From Stenogyne calaminthoides (lineage: Eukaryota; Streptophyta; Magnoliopsida; Lamiales; Lamiaceae), in contig JBBCBC010000016.1 in assembly GCA_037126765.1 (NCBI GenBank), forward strand, positions 12,388,728 to 12,452,727: 64,000 nucleotides of DNA, written 5' to 3'. The position numbers were made by a program, and so were the translations under genes. The notes under the pieces were generated by a model. That model saw only the letters and a program-made list of their open reading frames with translations. It made no database searches and was not told the origin of the DNA. Position 1 is the first letter of the stretch, and each line of letters opens with the position of its first letter. This document shows, piece after piece, positions 1 to 12,005 of the stretch.

Positions 1-201
1 AAAAAGTTAAAATATATCCCATTGTTATTTTTTATTTATCATTGTACCTATTAGTTAGTGCCCCAATTTATTTATGTATATATTTATATTTTTAATTATA
101 AAAAATGGGAATGTTGCAATTTTTTTAATTAAAGAACCGCGTAATACGCGGACGTTAGACTAGTATATTGTAAATGTTAGTTTATTTAACAATGTGCTAA
201 G
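1..201. other. AT-rich flank without a gene
   Basis: No coding region is visible. The stretch ends with the 8-bp target duplication (GTGCTAAG, 194-201) of the inverted-repeat element that follows. A motif around 136-170 (CGCGTAATACGCGG followed by ACTAGTATATTG) resembles tails left by old plant retroposons, but I could not assign it. Confidence 0.5.
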
Positions 202-879
202 TAGGGGTGAAAACGGATCGGATACGAACGAATATTGTTTATACCGTATCCTAAACCATATTTTTTTCTCGAATTCGGGGTCGGATACGGAAAAGCCAGA
301 TTCGGATATGAATTAGGAATATTCGGTATACGGATTCGGGACGGATATCAGACGAATTCGGGCCGGATTCAAATAACTATAATCGGATAACATGTTTCAA
401 ATGAAAATCATCAAAATGTGATTGAAACACATAAAAAAAACTACCTATGCAATATTTCATAGAAGTTCTAATGCAAATTATAAAAATTATATCTACTGCT
501 AATCATATGAAACTAAAAGATATATCCTTTGTAATCATCACCACTCCAGCACAACATAACGCCTAAGAAGACATATATAATATTATACTGAACTTTCAAA
601 TTGAGACTACAACACCACACTTTTCAACAAGCCATTAACTATGAATCTGGAATTAGAATTTAACTAAGTATAAGCACGGCTTAAGCCTACTGCAGCTAAC
701 TGAGATGTTAGAATAAAGAAGGGAGAAGAACAAGCAGAAATTCTCGATCTTATGGTTTCATAATTAAGAAGCAAATAGGAAAAATACATTTAGTTTTCAA
801 CTATTTTCTTAATAAAATTACATAAGTATTAAGTACTAATATTATGTTATTATATATATATATTAATATAAAATAAAAT

Positions 880-1045
880 ATGCCACTGGGCTCCTCATTT
901 GAGTGGGAGACCCAGGTTCGATTCCCTTTGGAAATGAATTTAGAGTTATGGGAGTTATAAGGTGGATTAGTAATTTCGTAGAGTATTTGGGTGCTTGATG
1001 TAGTAACTACTAACAACTAACTTTGTCCGATAAAAAAAATTAAAA
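880..1045 (+). repeat. SINE-like fragment with a tRNA-type B box
   Basis: GGTTCGATTCC at about 917-927 matches a pol III B box, and the stretch ends in an A-rich tail of AAAAAAATT repeats near 1032-1070. No convincing A box or cloverleaf is visible, so this is a retroposon remnant rather than a tRNA gene. Confidence 0.35.
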
Positions 1046-1239
1046 AAAATTAAAAAAATTAAAAATTAATTAAAAATTCGGATATCCGAATTTATTATCC
1101 GAATAATATCCGATAAAATATGAGAAAACTCGAATACGGTCAGATATTATGTATTTTGAATCCGATTCTGAATCCGAAGTCAACTATCCATATCTGAATC
1201 TGTATCCGTCCGGATACTAGTTTTTTTATACCGAATTCG

Positions 1240-2919
1240 TGTTGGGGTTTTACTGAAAAGTATGCTTTTACTTTGTATAACCAAACTGAAGTTTCTTATT
1301 TATTCTTGAAATAAATTTTTTAATCATCATTGCATTAAATATGAATGAATGTTATATATGTTTATTGCAAACCCATTCAATAAGATAAAGACATATTACG
1401 TTGTAGTTAATTTGGTGATACCCGATCATCAAGATCAAATTAATAACCCTCGTAATTAAGTACAAATTCACAACCAGATGGAAATGAGCGAACCATCATG
1501 AGCGGTTGAAGTGTGAGACCCAGATTGGCTGTCTTGACCAAGGGATCACACTAGCGCATTTAGGGTCTTGTTGAATGAGGACCTACAGGAGGACAAATTC
1601 TTTGGTACTGAATATACAAGAATTAGACCTCAGTGGTGCGTTGTTTCTTAATCTCCATCCCTTAAATAGGATCGTGTGAAATTAATAACTATTGCTTTGA
1701 CTTATGATGGGAAGAGAGTCAATGTGATTCGATACCTTATATCTTGGGCAATATTATTAATTACATGACGATTGTTGACATTAAATACTGAGAATCGCGT
1801 GCAAGTACGTCTTGCTTGATTTGTCCCCTTGGTGGGCTCATTTCCTTTATCATGTCAAATCTTGCAAGTGGAAATTTATTTCCGGCATGGATAATAATGT
1901 TGAGTTGTCTTTACTCCAAGGACAAAGATATTAATTAATATAAAGCTTGTTCAGTGGCTTAATTAACTAATGGACTAAGATAATCTTAAACGTGGGAAAT
2001 AATGACCGGGAGCCATGTTATATGTGAAATCGTAATATGGGTTAAGATGGATAGTTCAATATTAATTTTATAGTGGAGTAAATTAATATTAATGGACTTG
2101 AATAATATTTAGCCCAAATATTAAAGCTTCATAGTTCATTGGAGGTCCAATCTTAATTCTTCTAAAGGCCCCCCAAATAGCCCAAAATAAAGTCCAATTA
2201 ATGAGAGAGAGAAGAAAATATTCTTGCTATATTTCCAAGTAATAATTTTCGAAAATTATGTAAATAAAAGGAAGAAAAGATTGTCTTGATTTTCTTGTAG
2301 ATATTTTATGGAAAGAGATAATTATTATCCCATAAATTCAAGAAGTCAAATCTTGACTCCTTATATTTTGTTATTTTCGAAAATATCAAGGTAGAAGAGT
2401 GAAGGAGATTTTTATGGAAAATTTAATTAAGGAGAAAAGAATATAGGAGATATATTCAAGATTTCTTGGAGACCAAGAAAATATTTTCTTCCTTATTTTT
2501 CCAACCCTAACTTTCGCCCCCCCTCCTCCCTATTTATAGGGGATGAGCTCTTCATTCCCAAGAGCAATTCCATGTGTTGGAAATATTAGAAATCCACAAA
2601 GGTGGTAGCAAAATATTTAATTTCTCTTCCATTAAAATCGTTCGTTGAAATCTTCCCACCGGATAGCGTTCGTGGACTTTGGGGATATATTTGGGAAGGC
2701 TCTTGGGTTGATTCATCCTTTTGATTCTTCAAGAGGTTAGTAATTCCGTAACTCCTAGTTCCGCATGTTTAGGATTTACGTGAATTATGTGTACGCATGT
2801 TGTTTATTATTATGTTGAATTGACTTAGGATTAATTCATGTTAGTAATTAACTGTTTAATTTAAATATGTATTTAAATAATCACCTCGAATAGATCCGGG
2901 CACCCCGATTTTCCCAACA
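1240..2919 (+). repeat. Copia A 5' LTR
   Basis: Begins TGTTGGGGTTTTACTG and ends TTTTCCCAACA. It carries a TATA-type promoter (TATTTATAGG, 2531-2540). The sequence is related to, but distinct from, the solo LTRs at 6275, 29623, 36558 and 39555. Confidence 0.97.
2531..2540 (+). promoter_or_regulatory. TATA box of Copia A LTR
   Basis: TATTTATAGG lies about 380 bp before the LTR end; the same word recurs at 11467 in the 3' LTR, and the other LTR family has CTATAAATAGGGG at the equivalent place. Transcripts would start shortly downstream. Confidence 0.6.
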
Positions 2920-2921
2920 AC

Positions 2922-2933
2922 TGGTATCAGAGC
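2922..2933 (+). other. Copia A primer binding site (initiator Met-tRNA type)
   Basis: TGGTATCAGAGC lies two bases after the 5' LTR. It is the standard complement of the 3' end of plant initiator methionine tRNA used by copia elements. Confidence 0.93.
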
Positions 2934-4269
2934 TCTGGTTTCGAGCTCTGGTTTTTTAAATTGTTATTTAAATTGTTGAACATTAAATTGAAATTGGATA
3001 GTAGAATTGCTAGATCTGTTTCGCAGATATCCAATTGTCATGGTATTTAATGTATTTTATTTGCATGTGTATGAATGAATGGTTTTTAATTCGACTCGTT
3101 CGGATTTGTTTTTCTCGTGAGTAGATTAGGCTATTTGATTTGTTCAATGTAATAGACTAGTCTAGATTTAAGGTATTTATTTTTCGTTAAATAAATTGCA
3201 ACCTGATCGGAGACAAAGACGCAGACGAGTTAAAAGACGGATTCGGAACCGTACGTGGGCGATGACGGCTTGCGAAAATGTGCCAAGGAGGCACGCATGG
3301 GCGCGGACGACGTCTTGCAAGACGTCTAAGCAAGCGCCAAGGCGGATTGCCCCCGGGCGTATCGCTTGCGGGCGAGGGATGCCGAGGCGAGGCCGAGGCC
3401 GAGGCGCTGAGGCCGCCGAGGCCGAGGTCGCCGAGGGCCTTGGGCAGATGATGATCGGGCGACGCGGCCAGATCCCGATCAGCGAAATGCTTGGCGTGGT
3501 GTTTCAAGACGGAGTTCTTTTCGAATTTTAACGAGTGGGAGAAATTCAAGACGGCGTTTCTTCAAAATCAAGCCAAAGAAAATCAAACCATGACAGTTGG
3601 ATAATTTGTGCCCAATGTGTTTATTTTCTGATTTGCTTGATTTATTACTGTTGTATTTTCTTGTGCTTTATTTATTTTATTTAAATGTGTTTGCATGAGA
3701 ATTGCTCAAAGAAAAATGTCAAATTAAAAAATTACTATGTTATGATAATTAATTTGTTTTGACACAAATTAATTTTGACCTCCATGATTTATTTATTTGT
3801 GAAATCTTTTGGAGAAATTCCCCTACGGGACGGTCAAAAGATAGCTTTCACATGAATAAATTCCCAAAAGGATGATTGTGAATTATTATTAGTGGCGACA
3901 ATGACCCTCCAACGAGCCTCGATCAAAGAGAAGTAATAATTTTGTATTTAATCATGGTTATTACTTAGGTATAAAATTGATATTTATATACTTCTCCGAA
4001 GTCCCTGTCAATTTTATATTCGTCAAGTGGGAGCCGACTATTAATTTTTTTTAATTAAAGGTTTGTAAATCGTTTTGTTTGTAACTTGCTTGAATGTGAT
4101 TTAAATGATGACCCTCCCACGAGGCTCATTTAAATCTGCTTTTGAATGTTGATCGATGCATGTTCATATTTTTTTTAGATTTTAATATGAATCATGTGAT
4201 CGAATTATGTGATTTAATTTTGTGTTGATCTGGATATTGATACAAAATATATGTTTATTTCAGTTCATC
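2934..4269 (+). other. Copia A untranslated leader with a GC-rich island
   Basis: A leader of about 1.3 kb lies between the primer site and gag. Most of it is AT-rich, but 3190-3535 is strongly GC-rich, with runs of GCCGAG and GGCGAGG. The island has Arg- and Ala-rich open frames on both strands, which is expected from the base composition. No domain is recognised. Confidence 0.6.
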
Positions 4270-5335
4270 ATGTCGCAACCTTTTAATCCACTGTTCAATA
4301 TACTGAAAGATAACCTTCTCACTGGAGAAAACTTTGTTGATTGGTATCGAAAACTCACTATTGTCCTCACTGCACAAAGACATGACTGGGTTCTTACTAC
4401 ACCCAAACCAGAAAAGCCATCTAACGAGTCAACCAAAGCAGTTAAGAAAGAATATGATAACTAGGAGCGTTCTAACGAAATGGCAAAGTGTACCATCTTG
4501 GCTTCAATGTCAGATGTGTTGCAACACCAATACCAAAACGTTGAGACCGCTGCGGAAATCATGGTCAATCTTAAAGTGATGTTTCAACATCAGAACCATG
4601 TGGCTCGGCAGATCACCATGAGGGACATGCTCTCTATGAAAATGGTGGAGGGAACACCCGTAAGGGAACATGTTCTCCAGATGATGGCTCACCTCAACAA
4701 ACTCGAGGTGCTTGGAGCTGAATATGACATCGAGACCCAGAACGATTTCATACTCCATTCCTTGTCCAAGAGCTTTGAACAGTTCAGGCTGAATTATCAA
4801 ATGAATAATCAAAAGTTCACTTTGCCTGATCTGTTGCAAGCTCTTGTCTCGGCTGAAGGAATTTTAGGAGAGAGCAGTCAAGCCTTAGCGGTAGTTGGGT
4901 CGTCCTCTTCTTCTAGGCCAAAGGGAGGCAAAAGGAAGAGGAAGCCCAAAAGCGAAAGCCAAGCTAACTCGAGTGTTGCCAAAGACAAAGGAAAGGTGAA
5001 GAGGGATGGTGGAGCAAAGAATCCGGCTAAGGGGAAGTGCTTCAACTGCGGTGAAAAGGGACATTGGAGGTCGGCCTATTCCAAACCCAAAAGGAATGGA
5101 AAGAAAGGTAATTCACACTCACTAGTTGTTGAAACTTGTTTGGCGGAGTATGCTACCCATTCGTGGGTATTGGATATGGGATCCACTGATCATGTATGTT
5201 TCACATTGCAGGGTTTCAAGCAGACCCGGCGACTAAGTGAGAGTGAGATCCTCATCACGCTAGGCGATGCTACGAGAGTGGCAGCTGAAGCAGTGGGAGA
5301 GTGCACATGTCATTTGGCGACAAGACGTTAATTTT
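4270..5335 (+). pseudogene. Copia A gag and start of protease (broken)
   Basis: Gag starts MSQPFNPLFN at 4270. It would bind element RNA and form the particle. The frame is cut at 4462-4464, where a conserved tryptophan codon has become TAG; reading then continues in the same frame through the UBN2-like gag region. A basic tail precedes a zinc knuckle near 5038 (CFNCGEKGHW) whose fourth ligand is Tyr instead of Cys. The aspartic protease motif near 5170 reads VLDMGSTDH where copia elements have D-T/S-G. A frame change follows at about 5300-5335. These lesions indicate a non-functional copy. Confidence 0.93.
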
Positions 5336-6274
5336 AAGAGATGTTCCTGTTTTTTGGAAAAACCTTATTTCTATTTCTAAATTGTTTATCGATAGATATT
5401 CTGCTTGTTTTAATAAAGATGTTACTGTTTTTCGTAACGATGTGATTATCTATCGTGGAACTTTGAGGAACAATCTCTATATTATTAACTGTGCACATCA
5501 CTCACAAAATGCATCCTATAACACATCTACTATTTCTTGTAAACGAAAGCGCTCGGCTGACGTGAACAAGACACTTCTTTGGTACCTAAGATTAGGTTAT
5601 ATTAACCCGAAAAGGATTCAAAGGTTGGTGAAAGATGGTTCTTTGGGGTCTCTCCAAATTGAGTCATTTCCGACTTGCGAATCGTGCTTAGAAGGTAAAA
5701 TGACCAAGAGGGCATTTGGAGCCAAGGGGCTTAGAGCTAAAGAAGTGTTAGAAATCATTCACAATGATGTGTGTGGTCCAATGCAAATCAAAGCTAAAGG
5801 TGGCTACGAGTATTTCGTTACTTTTATCCATGATTACTCACGCTACGGATACATTTTCCTAATGAAGCATAAATCTGAGACCTTTGATAAATTCAAAGAA
5901 TTTAAGGCTCAAGCAGAGAATCATAAGGGAAAAAGTATCAAGTTTCTACGATCTGATCGTGGAGGCGAATACCTCAGCGATGAATTTCTGAACTACCTAT
6001 CGGAAGTGGGGATTGCATCCCAGTTGACTACACCTGGTACCCCTTAACAAAACGGGGTTGCAGAACGAAGGAATATAACGCTTTTAGAAATGGTAAGGTC
6101 GATGATGAGTTATGCGGATTTACCAAAATCGTTTTGGGGTTACGCATTAGAAACAGCGGCTTATATTCTAAACCTAGTGCCATCCAAATCGGTACCTAAA
6201 ACCCCGAGAGAATTGTGGACGGGGCGCAAGCCCGGTTTAGGAGAGACATCGAGGATCTGGGGGGTGTCCCATCT
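5301..6274 (+). pseudogene. Copia A integrase part (broken)
   Basis: The GAG-pre-integrase zinc region near 5575-5700 keeps CESC, but both histidines are tyrosines (LWYLRLGYIN). The integrase core follows, with the first Asp in IHNDVCGP and the second in RSDRGGEY. A stop at 6045-6047 (TPGTP then TAA) lies just before the QNGVAERRN motif. Coding similarity runs to about 6270, where a solo LTR interrupts it, and resumes at 8129. Confidence 0.93.
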
Positions 6275-8128
6275 TCTTTGGGGTTATTTGGAAAGTGTGC
6301 TTTTACTTTGTATAACCAAACTGAATTTCTGTCTTATTTACTGAAATAAATTATTTATCACTGATGTTTTAAATATCATTGAATGTTACATATATTTACT
6401 GCATTATTGTTCAATAAATAGTACGTGTTACATTGTAGTTAATTTAGTGATACCAGATCACAGAAGATTAAATTAACAGTCCCTTGTAACTAAAACTACA
6501 CCGTTCACGACCTAGATGGAAATGAACAATCCATCGTGAAAGGTTGAAGTGTAAGGCTCAGATTGGCTTGTCTTGACCAAGAGATTACACTAGTGCATGG
6601 TCGATGCCTTTGAATAGGACCTCTTGGAGGATAAATTCTTCAAACCTTTGAACTAGGAAGAATTAGACCTCGGTGGTTCGTTATTTCTTAATATTAAATC
6701 CCTTAAATAGGATCGTGTGTGGTTAGTAATTATTGCTTTGACTTATGACGGGTAGAGAATCAATGAGATTCAATACTTTATATCTTGGGCAATATTATTG
6801 GTCACACGCGATTGCTAAGATTTAATCTGAAGAATCGTGTGTGCAAGCACGCTTGTTCGATTTGCCCCCTTGGGAGGTTCATAAGATTTATCATACCAAA
6901 TCTTGCAAGTGGAATTAGTTTCCGGTATGGATAATAATGTTGAACCATTCCTTGACCAAGGACAAAAGATATTAATTAATGGAAAGCTATTTCAGTGGCT
7001 TGAATTAATTAATGGGCTAGATAATCTTAAACACGGAAATAATAATAGCAGGGAGCCATATTACTTGATAATATGGGTTAAGATGGATAGTCAAAATATT
7101 AATTATGTAGTGGGATTAATTAATATTTATGGGCTTGAATAATATTGTGGCTCAATATTGATAATTCAAGATCCATTGGAAGGTCCAATCTTAATTCTCC
7201 TAAAGGCCCCTCAAGTAGCCCAAACATAAAGTCCAATAACTGAAAAAGGTGTTTAAAAAATAAAATAAATTTTGTTGCCTAATTTTCCTATAAATTTCGA
7301 AAATAATAAATAATAGAGGGAGAAAGGTTTTCTTTGAATTTTGTTATGGAATGAAGATAAGTATTCTTGGAATACAAGATTATCTCATTAAATTCAAGAA
7401 ATCTCCCAGTTGGTTATTTATTTGAGTTTTTCGAAAATTTTGAAGAAATAAAGGAAGGAAAGATTTTCTTAATTTTCTTGAAAAGGTATTATGGAAGATA
7501 TGTATTTTTTGGAATACAAGAATATCTCATAAATTCAAGAAGATCCAAATCTTGTTTTCTTTTTCCTTATTTTTTTGAAATATCCCATAACAAGAGAAGG
7601 TGGGATTTTTGTGGAATATTTTAATTATGGAGAAAAGAATATATGAGATATATTCAAGATTTTTTGGAGATCAAGAAAAAGATTTTCCCATATTATTTTT
7701 CCCCAAATTTTCGACCATCACCTCATCTATAAATAGGGGATGATTTCTTCATCCCCAAGTGCAATTTCATGTGTTGGAAAAATTAAAAATCCACAAAGGT
7801 GGTGCAACATATAATTTATTTTTCCTTTTGTTAATTGTTCGCGAGCATCCTACCACCGGATTGACGAGCAAGGACTTGGGAATACTTGGGAAGGTCTTTT
7901 GGTGTGTTCGTGTCAACGAAGTCCATTGTCATTCCAAAAGGTTAGTTCACGTAAACCCGTAGCATTTCCGCATGCGTAGGATTTATGTGAACTGTTTATA
8001 TGCATGATTTGTTGTTGAGTTATTATTTGAATTAATATAGGATTAATTCATGCTAGTAATAATTATTAGAATTAAATTTGTATTTAAATATTCATCCCGA
8101 ATAGATCCGGGCAATTAATTCCCCAACA
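6275..8128 (+). mobile_element. Solo LTR of family B (copy B1) inside Copia A
   Basis: About 1.85 kb, ending AATTAATTCCCCAACA and closely matching the solo LTRs at 29623 and 36558. The first bases are damaged (TCTTTGGGG for TGTTGGGG) and the target duplication is decayed (CATCT before, CATAC after). It interrupts the integrase frame. It contains a TATA box (CTATAAATAGGGG, about 7728-7740) but no internal genes. Confidence 0.9.
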
Positions 8129-10062
8129 CATACGTGCTAGACAAGAAAGCCGGTAAATTGGATGCACGTTCGGAATTAAGGATGTTCATAGGGTACCCCG
8201 AAGGAACTAAAGGATGCATGTTCTATGGTCCCGAATATCAAAAGGTGGTAATCAGTACTCACTTTAGATTTTTGGAAGAAGACTATATGAACAGTCGATA
8301 GCCTAGAAGTGAAATTACCTTAGAAGAACTTAGGGGGCCGACTCCATTGCCAACTGTCCAAAATGACATACCAAACATCAAGCCTACACAACCGGAACCT
8401 CGTCGTAGTGGGAGGGTTATCAGACAGCCCAAGAGATTCTTGGGGATCGGAGAGTCTTCGGACTTGATCTCCGCAGAAGAATCAGATCCATGGTCCTACA
8501 ACGAGGCGATCCAAGTTAAAGATGCTCAATCTTGGCAAACAGCAATGGAAGCCGAGATGGGTTTAATGGATCACAACAAGGTGTGGGAGCTAGTCGAACT
8601 ACTTGATGGGGTAAAACTCATCGGATGCAAGTGGGTATACAAGAGAAAAAGGGGACCGGACTGAAGGGTTGAAACCTTCAAAGCAAGACTTGTGGCGAAA
8701 GGGTACACTCAGAAAGAAGGGATCGATTATGAGGAAACCTTTTCGCAAGTAGCCATGCTCAAGTCCATCCGCATTCTCTTATCGATTGCTGTGCATCTAG
8801 ATTTTGAGATCTGGCAAATGGACGTCAAGACAGCTTTCCTAAATGGAAATCTTGACGAAGAAGTCTATATGCAACAACCCGAAGGCTTCATTGAGAAAGG
8901 CCAAGAGCATCTGGTATGCGAGCTCAGGAAGTCCATTTATGGGCTGAAGCAAGCATCTCAAGCTTGGAATCAGTGTTTTGATCAAGTTATAAAATCCTAC
9001 GGATTCGATCAAAACGAATTTGAAAGTTGTGTCTATAAAAAGCGTGACGGAACTGCATTGGTATTTTTGGTACTATACGTGGACGACATTCTGCTCATCA
9101 AAAATGATGTAAAGGTGTTATCAGACGTAAGGGCATGGCTGTCAAAACAGTTCGATATGAAGGACTTAGGGGAAGCCGATCACATCCTAGGGATCAAGAT
9201 CACTCGAGATCGCAGGAAAAGAATGATCGGGCTTTCGCAAGCCTCATACATAGATACTACTTTGAAGCGCTTCAGCATGCAGGATTCCAAGAAAGGCTTT
9301 GTGCCCTATAGACACGGAATTCATCTATCCAAAGAGATGTGTCCCAAGACACAGAAAAAGATAGATGACATGAAGGGCATCCCTTATGCTTCGGCTGTGG
9401 GAAGACTCATGTATACAATGCTGTGTACGAGACCGGATATCTGCTTTGCCGTAGGCATGGTGGCAAGATATCAAAGTAACCCTGGGAAAGAGCATTGGAC
9501 TGCAGTAAAGAACATTCTGAAGTACCTGAAAAGGACACGGGACAGAATGTTGGTTTACAAGTCAGACAGTCTGATCCACATCGGTTACACGGACTCAGAT
9601 TTCCAATCAGACATTGACTCCAGAAAGTCTACCTCGGGTAGTGTGTTTTTCATGGGGGGAGGAGCCATGACATGGAGAAGCGTAAAGCATAAATGCATCG
9701 TTGATTCTACCATTGAAGCCGAGTACGTCGCTGCTTGTGAAGCAACGAAGGAAGCGGTTTGGCTCAAGAACTTCCTGGTGGACTTGGACGTGGTCCTGAA
9801 TTTTCCCGGCAAAATCACGGTCTACTGTGATAACGCCGGAGCAGTTGCAAATTCAAGGGAACCGAGAGCCCACAAAGCCAGCAAACACATTGAAAGAAAA
9901 TACCATCTCATACGAGAAATCGTTAAGAGATGAGACATTGAGGTGGCTAAGATTGCATCAGAAGACAACCTAGCAGATCCATTCACAAAGGGTCTGCCTC
10001 AGAGCACATTCGAGAGACATTTGGAAGGAATGGGTGTCAAGGACGTTGTCAATCTGCTTTGA
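8129..10062 (+). pseudogene. Copia A integrase end, reverse transcriptase and RNase H (broken)
   Basis: After the solo LTR, integrase reading resumes with TYVLDKKAGKLDARS and ends at a TAG around 8299. The reverse transcriptase starts near 8500 (WQTAMEAEM), is cut by TGA at 8662-8664, and then runs intact from 8665. It includes QMDVKTAFLNG and the catalytic YVDD near 9077. RNase H follows (GYTDSDF near 9585, STIEAEYVAA near 9709). A TGA at 9931-9933 cuts the last segment, which ends LADPFTKGLP and a natural stop at 10060-10062. Confidence 0.95.
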
Positions 10063-10163
10063 GTATAAGTGGGAGAAATATTATTAGGTTCGTGTAGGGT
10101 GACATTAGATGTCACATAGAACACGAGACATGCTGTAGTATACTTAAAAGCAGACTTTGAGTA

Positions 10164-10175
10164 TAAGTGGGAGAT
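10164..10175 (+). other. Copia A polypurine tract
   Basis: AAGTGGGAGAT lies directly before the 3' LTR; the same AGTGGGAGAT core is used by Copia C. It primes plus-strand synthesis. Confidence 0.85.
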
Positions 10176-11855
10176 TGTTGGGGTTATACTGAAAAGTATG
10201 CTTTTACTTTGTATAACCAAACTGAAGTTTCTTATTTATTTACTGAAATAAATTATTTAATCACTGTTGCATTAAATATGAATGAATGTTATATATGTTT
10301 ATTGCAAACCCGTTCAATAAGACAGTACGTATTACGTTGTAGTTAATTTGGTGATACCCGATCACTGAAGATCAAATTAACAGCCCTCGTAATTAAGTAC
10401 AAATTCACAACCCAGATGGAAATGAACGAACCATCATGAAAGGTTGAAGTGTGAGACCCAGATTGGCGTGTCTTGACCAAGGGTTCACACTAGCGCATTT
10501 AGGTGCGCTGAATGAGGACCTACAGGAGGACAAATTCTTCGGTATTGAATATACAAGAATTAGACCTCAGTGGTGCGTTGTTTCTTAATCTCCGTCCCTT
10601 AAATAGGATCGTGTGAAATTAATAACTATTGCTTTGACTTATGATGGGAAGAGAGTCAATGCGATTCGATACCTTATATCTTGGGCAATATTATTAATTA
10701 CATGACGATTGCTGACATTTAATACGGAGAATCGCGTGCAAGTACGTCTTGCTTGATTTGTCCCATTGGTGGGCTCATATCCTTTATCATGCCAAATCTT
10801 GCAAGTGTAAATTTATTTCCGGCTTAGATAATAATATTGAGTTGTCTTTACTATAAGGACAAAGATATTAATTAATATAAAGCTTGTTCAGTGGCTTAAT
10901 TAATTAATGGACTAAGATAATCTTAAATGCGGGAAATAATGACCGGGAGCCATGTTATATGTGAAATCGTAATATGGGTTAAGATGGATAGTTCAATATT
11001 AATTTTATAGTGGAGTAAATTAATATTAATGGACTTGAATAATATTTGGCCCAAATATTAAAGCTTCATAGTCCATTGGAGGTCCAATATTAATTCTCCT
11101 AAAAGGCCCCCAAATAGCCCAAAATAAAGTCAAATTAATGAGAGAGAGAAGAAAATATTCTTGCTATATTTTCAAGTAGTAATTTTTGAAAATTATGTAA
11201 ATAAAAGGAAGAAAAGATTGTCTTGATTTTCTTGTAGATATTTTATGGAAGAGATAATTATTATCCCATAATTTCAAGAAGTCAAATCTTGACTCCTTAT
11301 ATTTTGTTAATTTCGAAAATATCAAGGTAGAAGAGGGAAGGAGATTTTTATGGAAAATTTAATTAAGGAGAAAAGAATATAGGAGATATATTCAAGATTT
11401 CTTGGAGACCAAGAAAAGATTTTCTTCCTTATTTTTCCAACCCTAATTTTCGCCCCCCCTCCTCCCTATTTATAGGGGATGAGCTCTTCATTCCCAAGAG
11501 CAATTCCATGTGTTGGAAATATTAGAAATCCACAAAGGTGGTAGCAAAATATTTAATTTCTCTCCCATTAAAATCGTTCGTTGAAATCTTCCCACCGGAT
11601 AGCGTTCGTGGACTTTGGGGATATATTTGGGAAGGCTCTTGGGTTGATTCATCCGTTTGATTCTTCAAGAGGTTAGTAATTCCGTAACTCATAGTTCCGC
11701 ATGTTTAGGATTTACGTGAATTATGTGTACGCATGTTGTTTATTATTATGTTGAATTGACTTAGGATTAATTCATGTTAGTAATTAATTGTTTAATTTAA
11801 ATATGTATTTAAATAATCACCTCGAATAGATCCGGGCACCCCGATTTTCCCAACA
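10176..11855 (+). repeat. Copia A 3' LTR
   Basis: Same length as the 5' LTR (1680 bp), starting TGTTGGGGTTATACTG and ending CCCAACA, then the ATTCG target duplication. Scattered substitutions distinguish it from the 5' copy. Confidence 0.97.
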
Positions 11856-11924
11856 ATTCGACATCGACCGGATACGATTCCGAATCGGTCGGAAAATATC
11901 CAATCCATTTTCACCCCTAATGCT

Positions 11925-12005
11925 AAGTGGCTTAGTGGTAAATTACGCACGTGGCATCTTTATTGTTTTGGGGCTTGATTCCCACTTCATACATCATTTT
12001 TATTA
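11925..12005 (+). repeat. SINE-like tRNA-derived head
   Basis: TGGCTTAGTGGTAA (11927-11940) resembles a pol III A box and GGGGCTTGATTCCC (about 11979-11992) a B box at tRNA-like spacing. The surrounding sequence does not fold as a complete tRNA. The hAT-like element appears to have inserted at the start of this retroposon. Confidence 0.45.

Larger units (their letters stand above)
1240..11855 (+). mobile_element. Copia A: full-length Ty1/copia retrotransposon, inactive
   Basis: Two 1680-bp LTRs (1240-2919 and 10176-11855) begin TGTTGGGG and end CCCAACA. They are flanked by a perfect 5-bp target duplication, ATTCG (1235-1239 and 11856-11860). A Met-tRNA-type primer binding site follows the 5' LTR and a polypurine tract precedes the 3' LTR. 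Internal order is gag, protease, integrase, reverse transcriptase, RNase H, which defines Ty1/copia. Several stop codons and frame breaks and an inserted solo LTR make it non-autonomous. By eye the two LTRs differ at a few percent of positions, so the insertion is not recent. Confidence 0.97.
202..11919. mobile_element. hAT-like non-autonomous inverted-repeat element, split by Copia A
   Basis: The left end starts TAGGGGTGAAAACGGATCGG at 202. The right end, around 11897-11919, is its inverted copy with a few changes. The flanks carry GTGCTAAG (194-201) and ATGCTAAG (11920-11927), an 8-bp target duplication with one mismatch, which is the hAT signature. The element's own sequence is 202-1239 plus 11861-11919, about 1.1 kb; everything between is the copia insertion. 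The interior is rich in CGGATA/TATCCG words and encodes nothing recognisable, so it would have depended on a transposase supplied elsewhere. Confidence 0.75.

Noticed and set aside
880..935. tRNA gene
   Set aside because: B box only; no acceptor stem or anticodon loop, and an A-rich tail follows.
3187..3549. Arg-rich open frames of 111 and 120 residues on both strands
   Set aside because: They lie in the GC-rich leader of Copia A, overlap each other antisense and show no domain; explained by composition.
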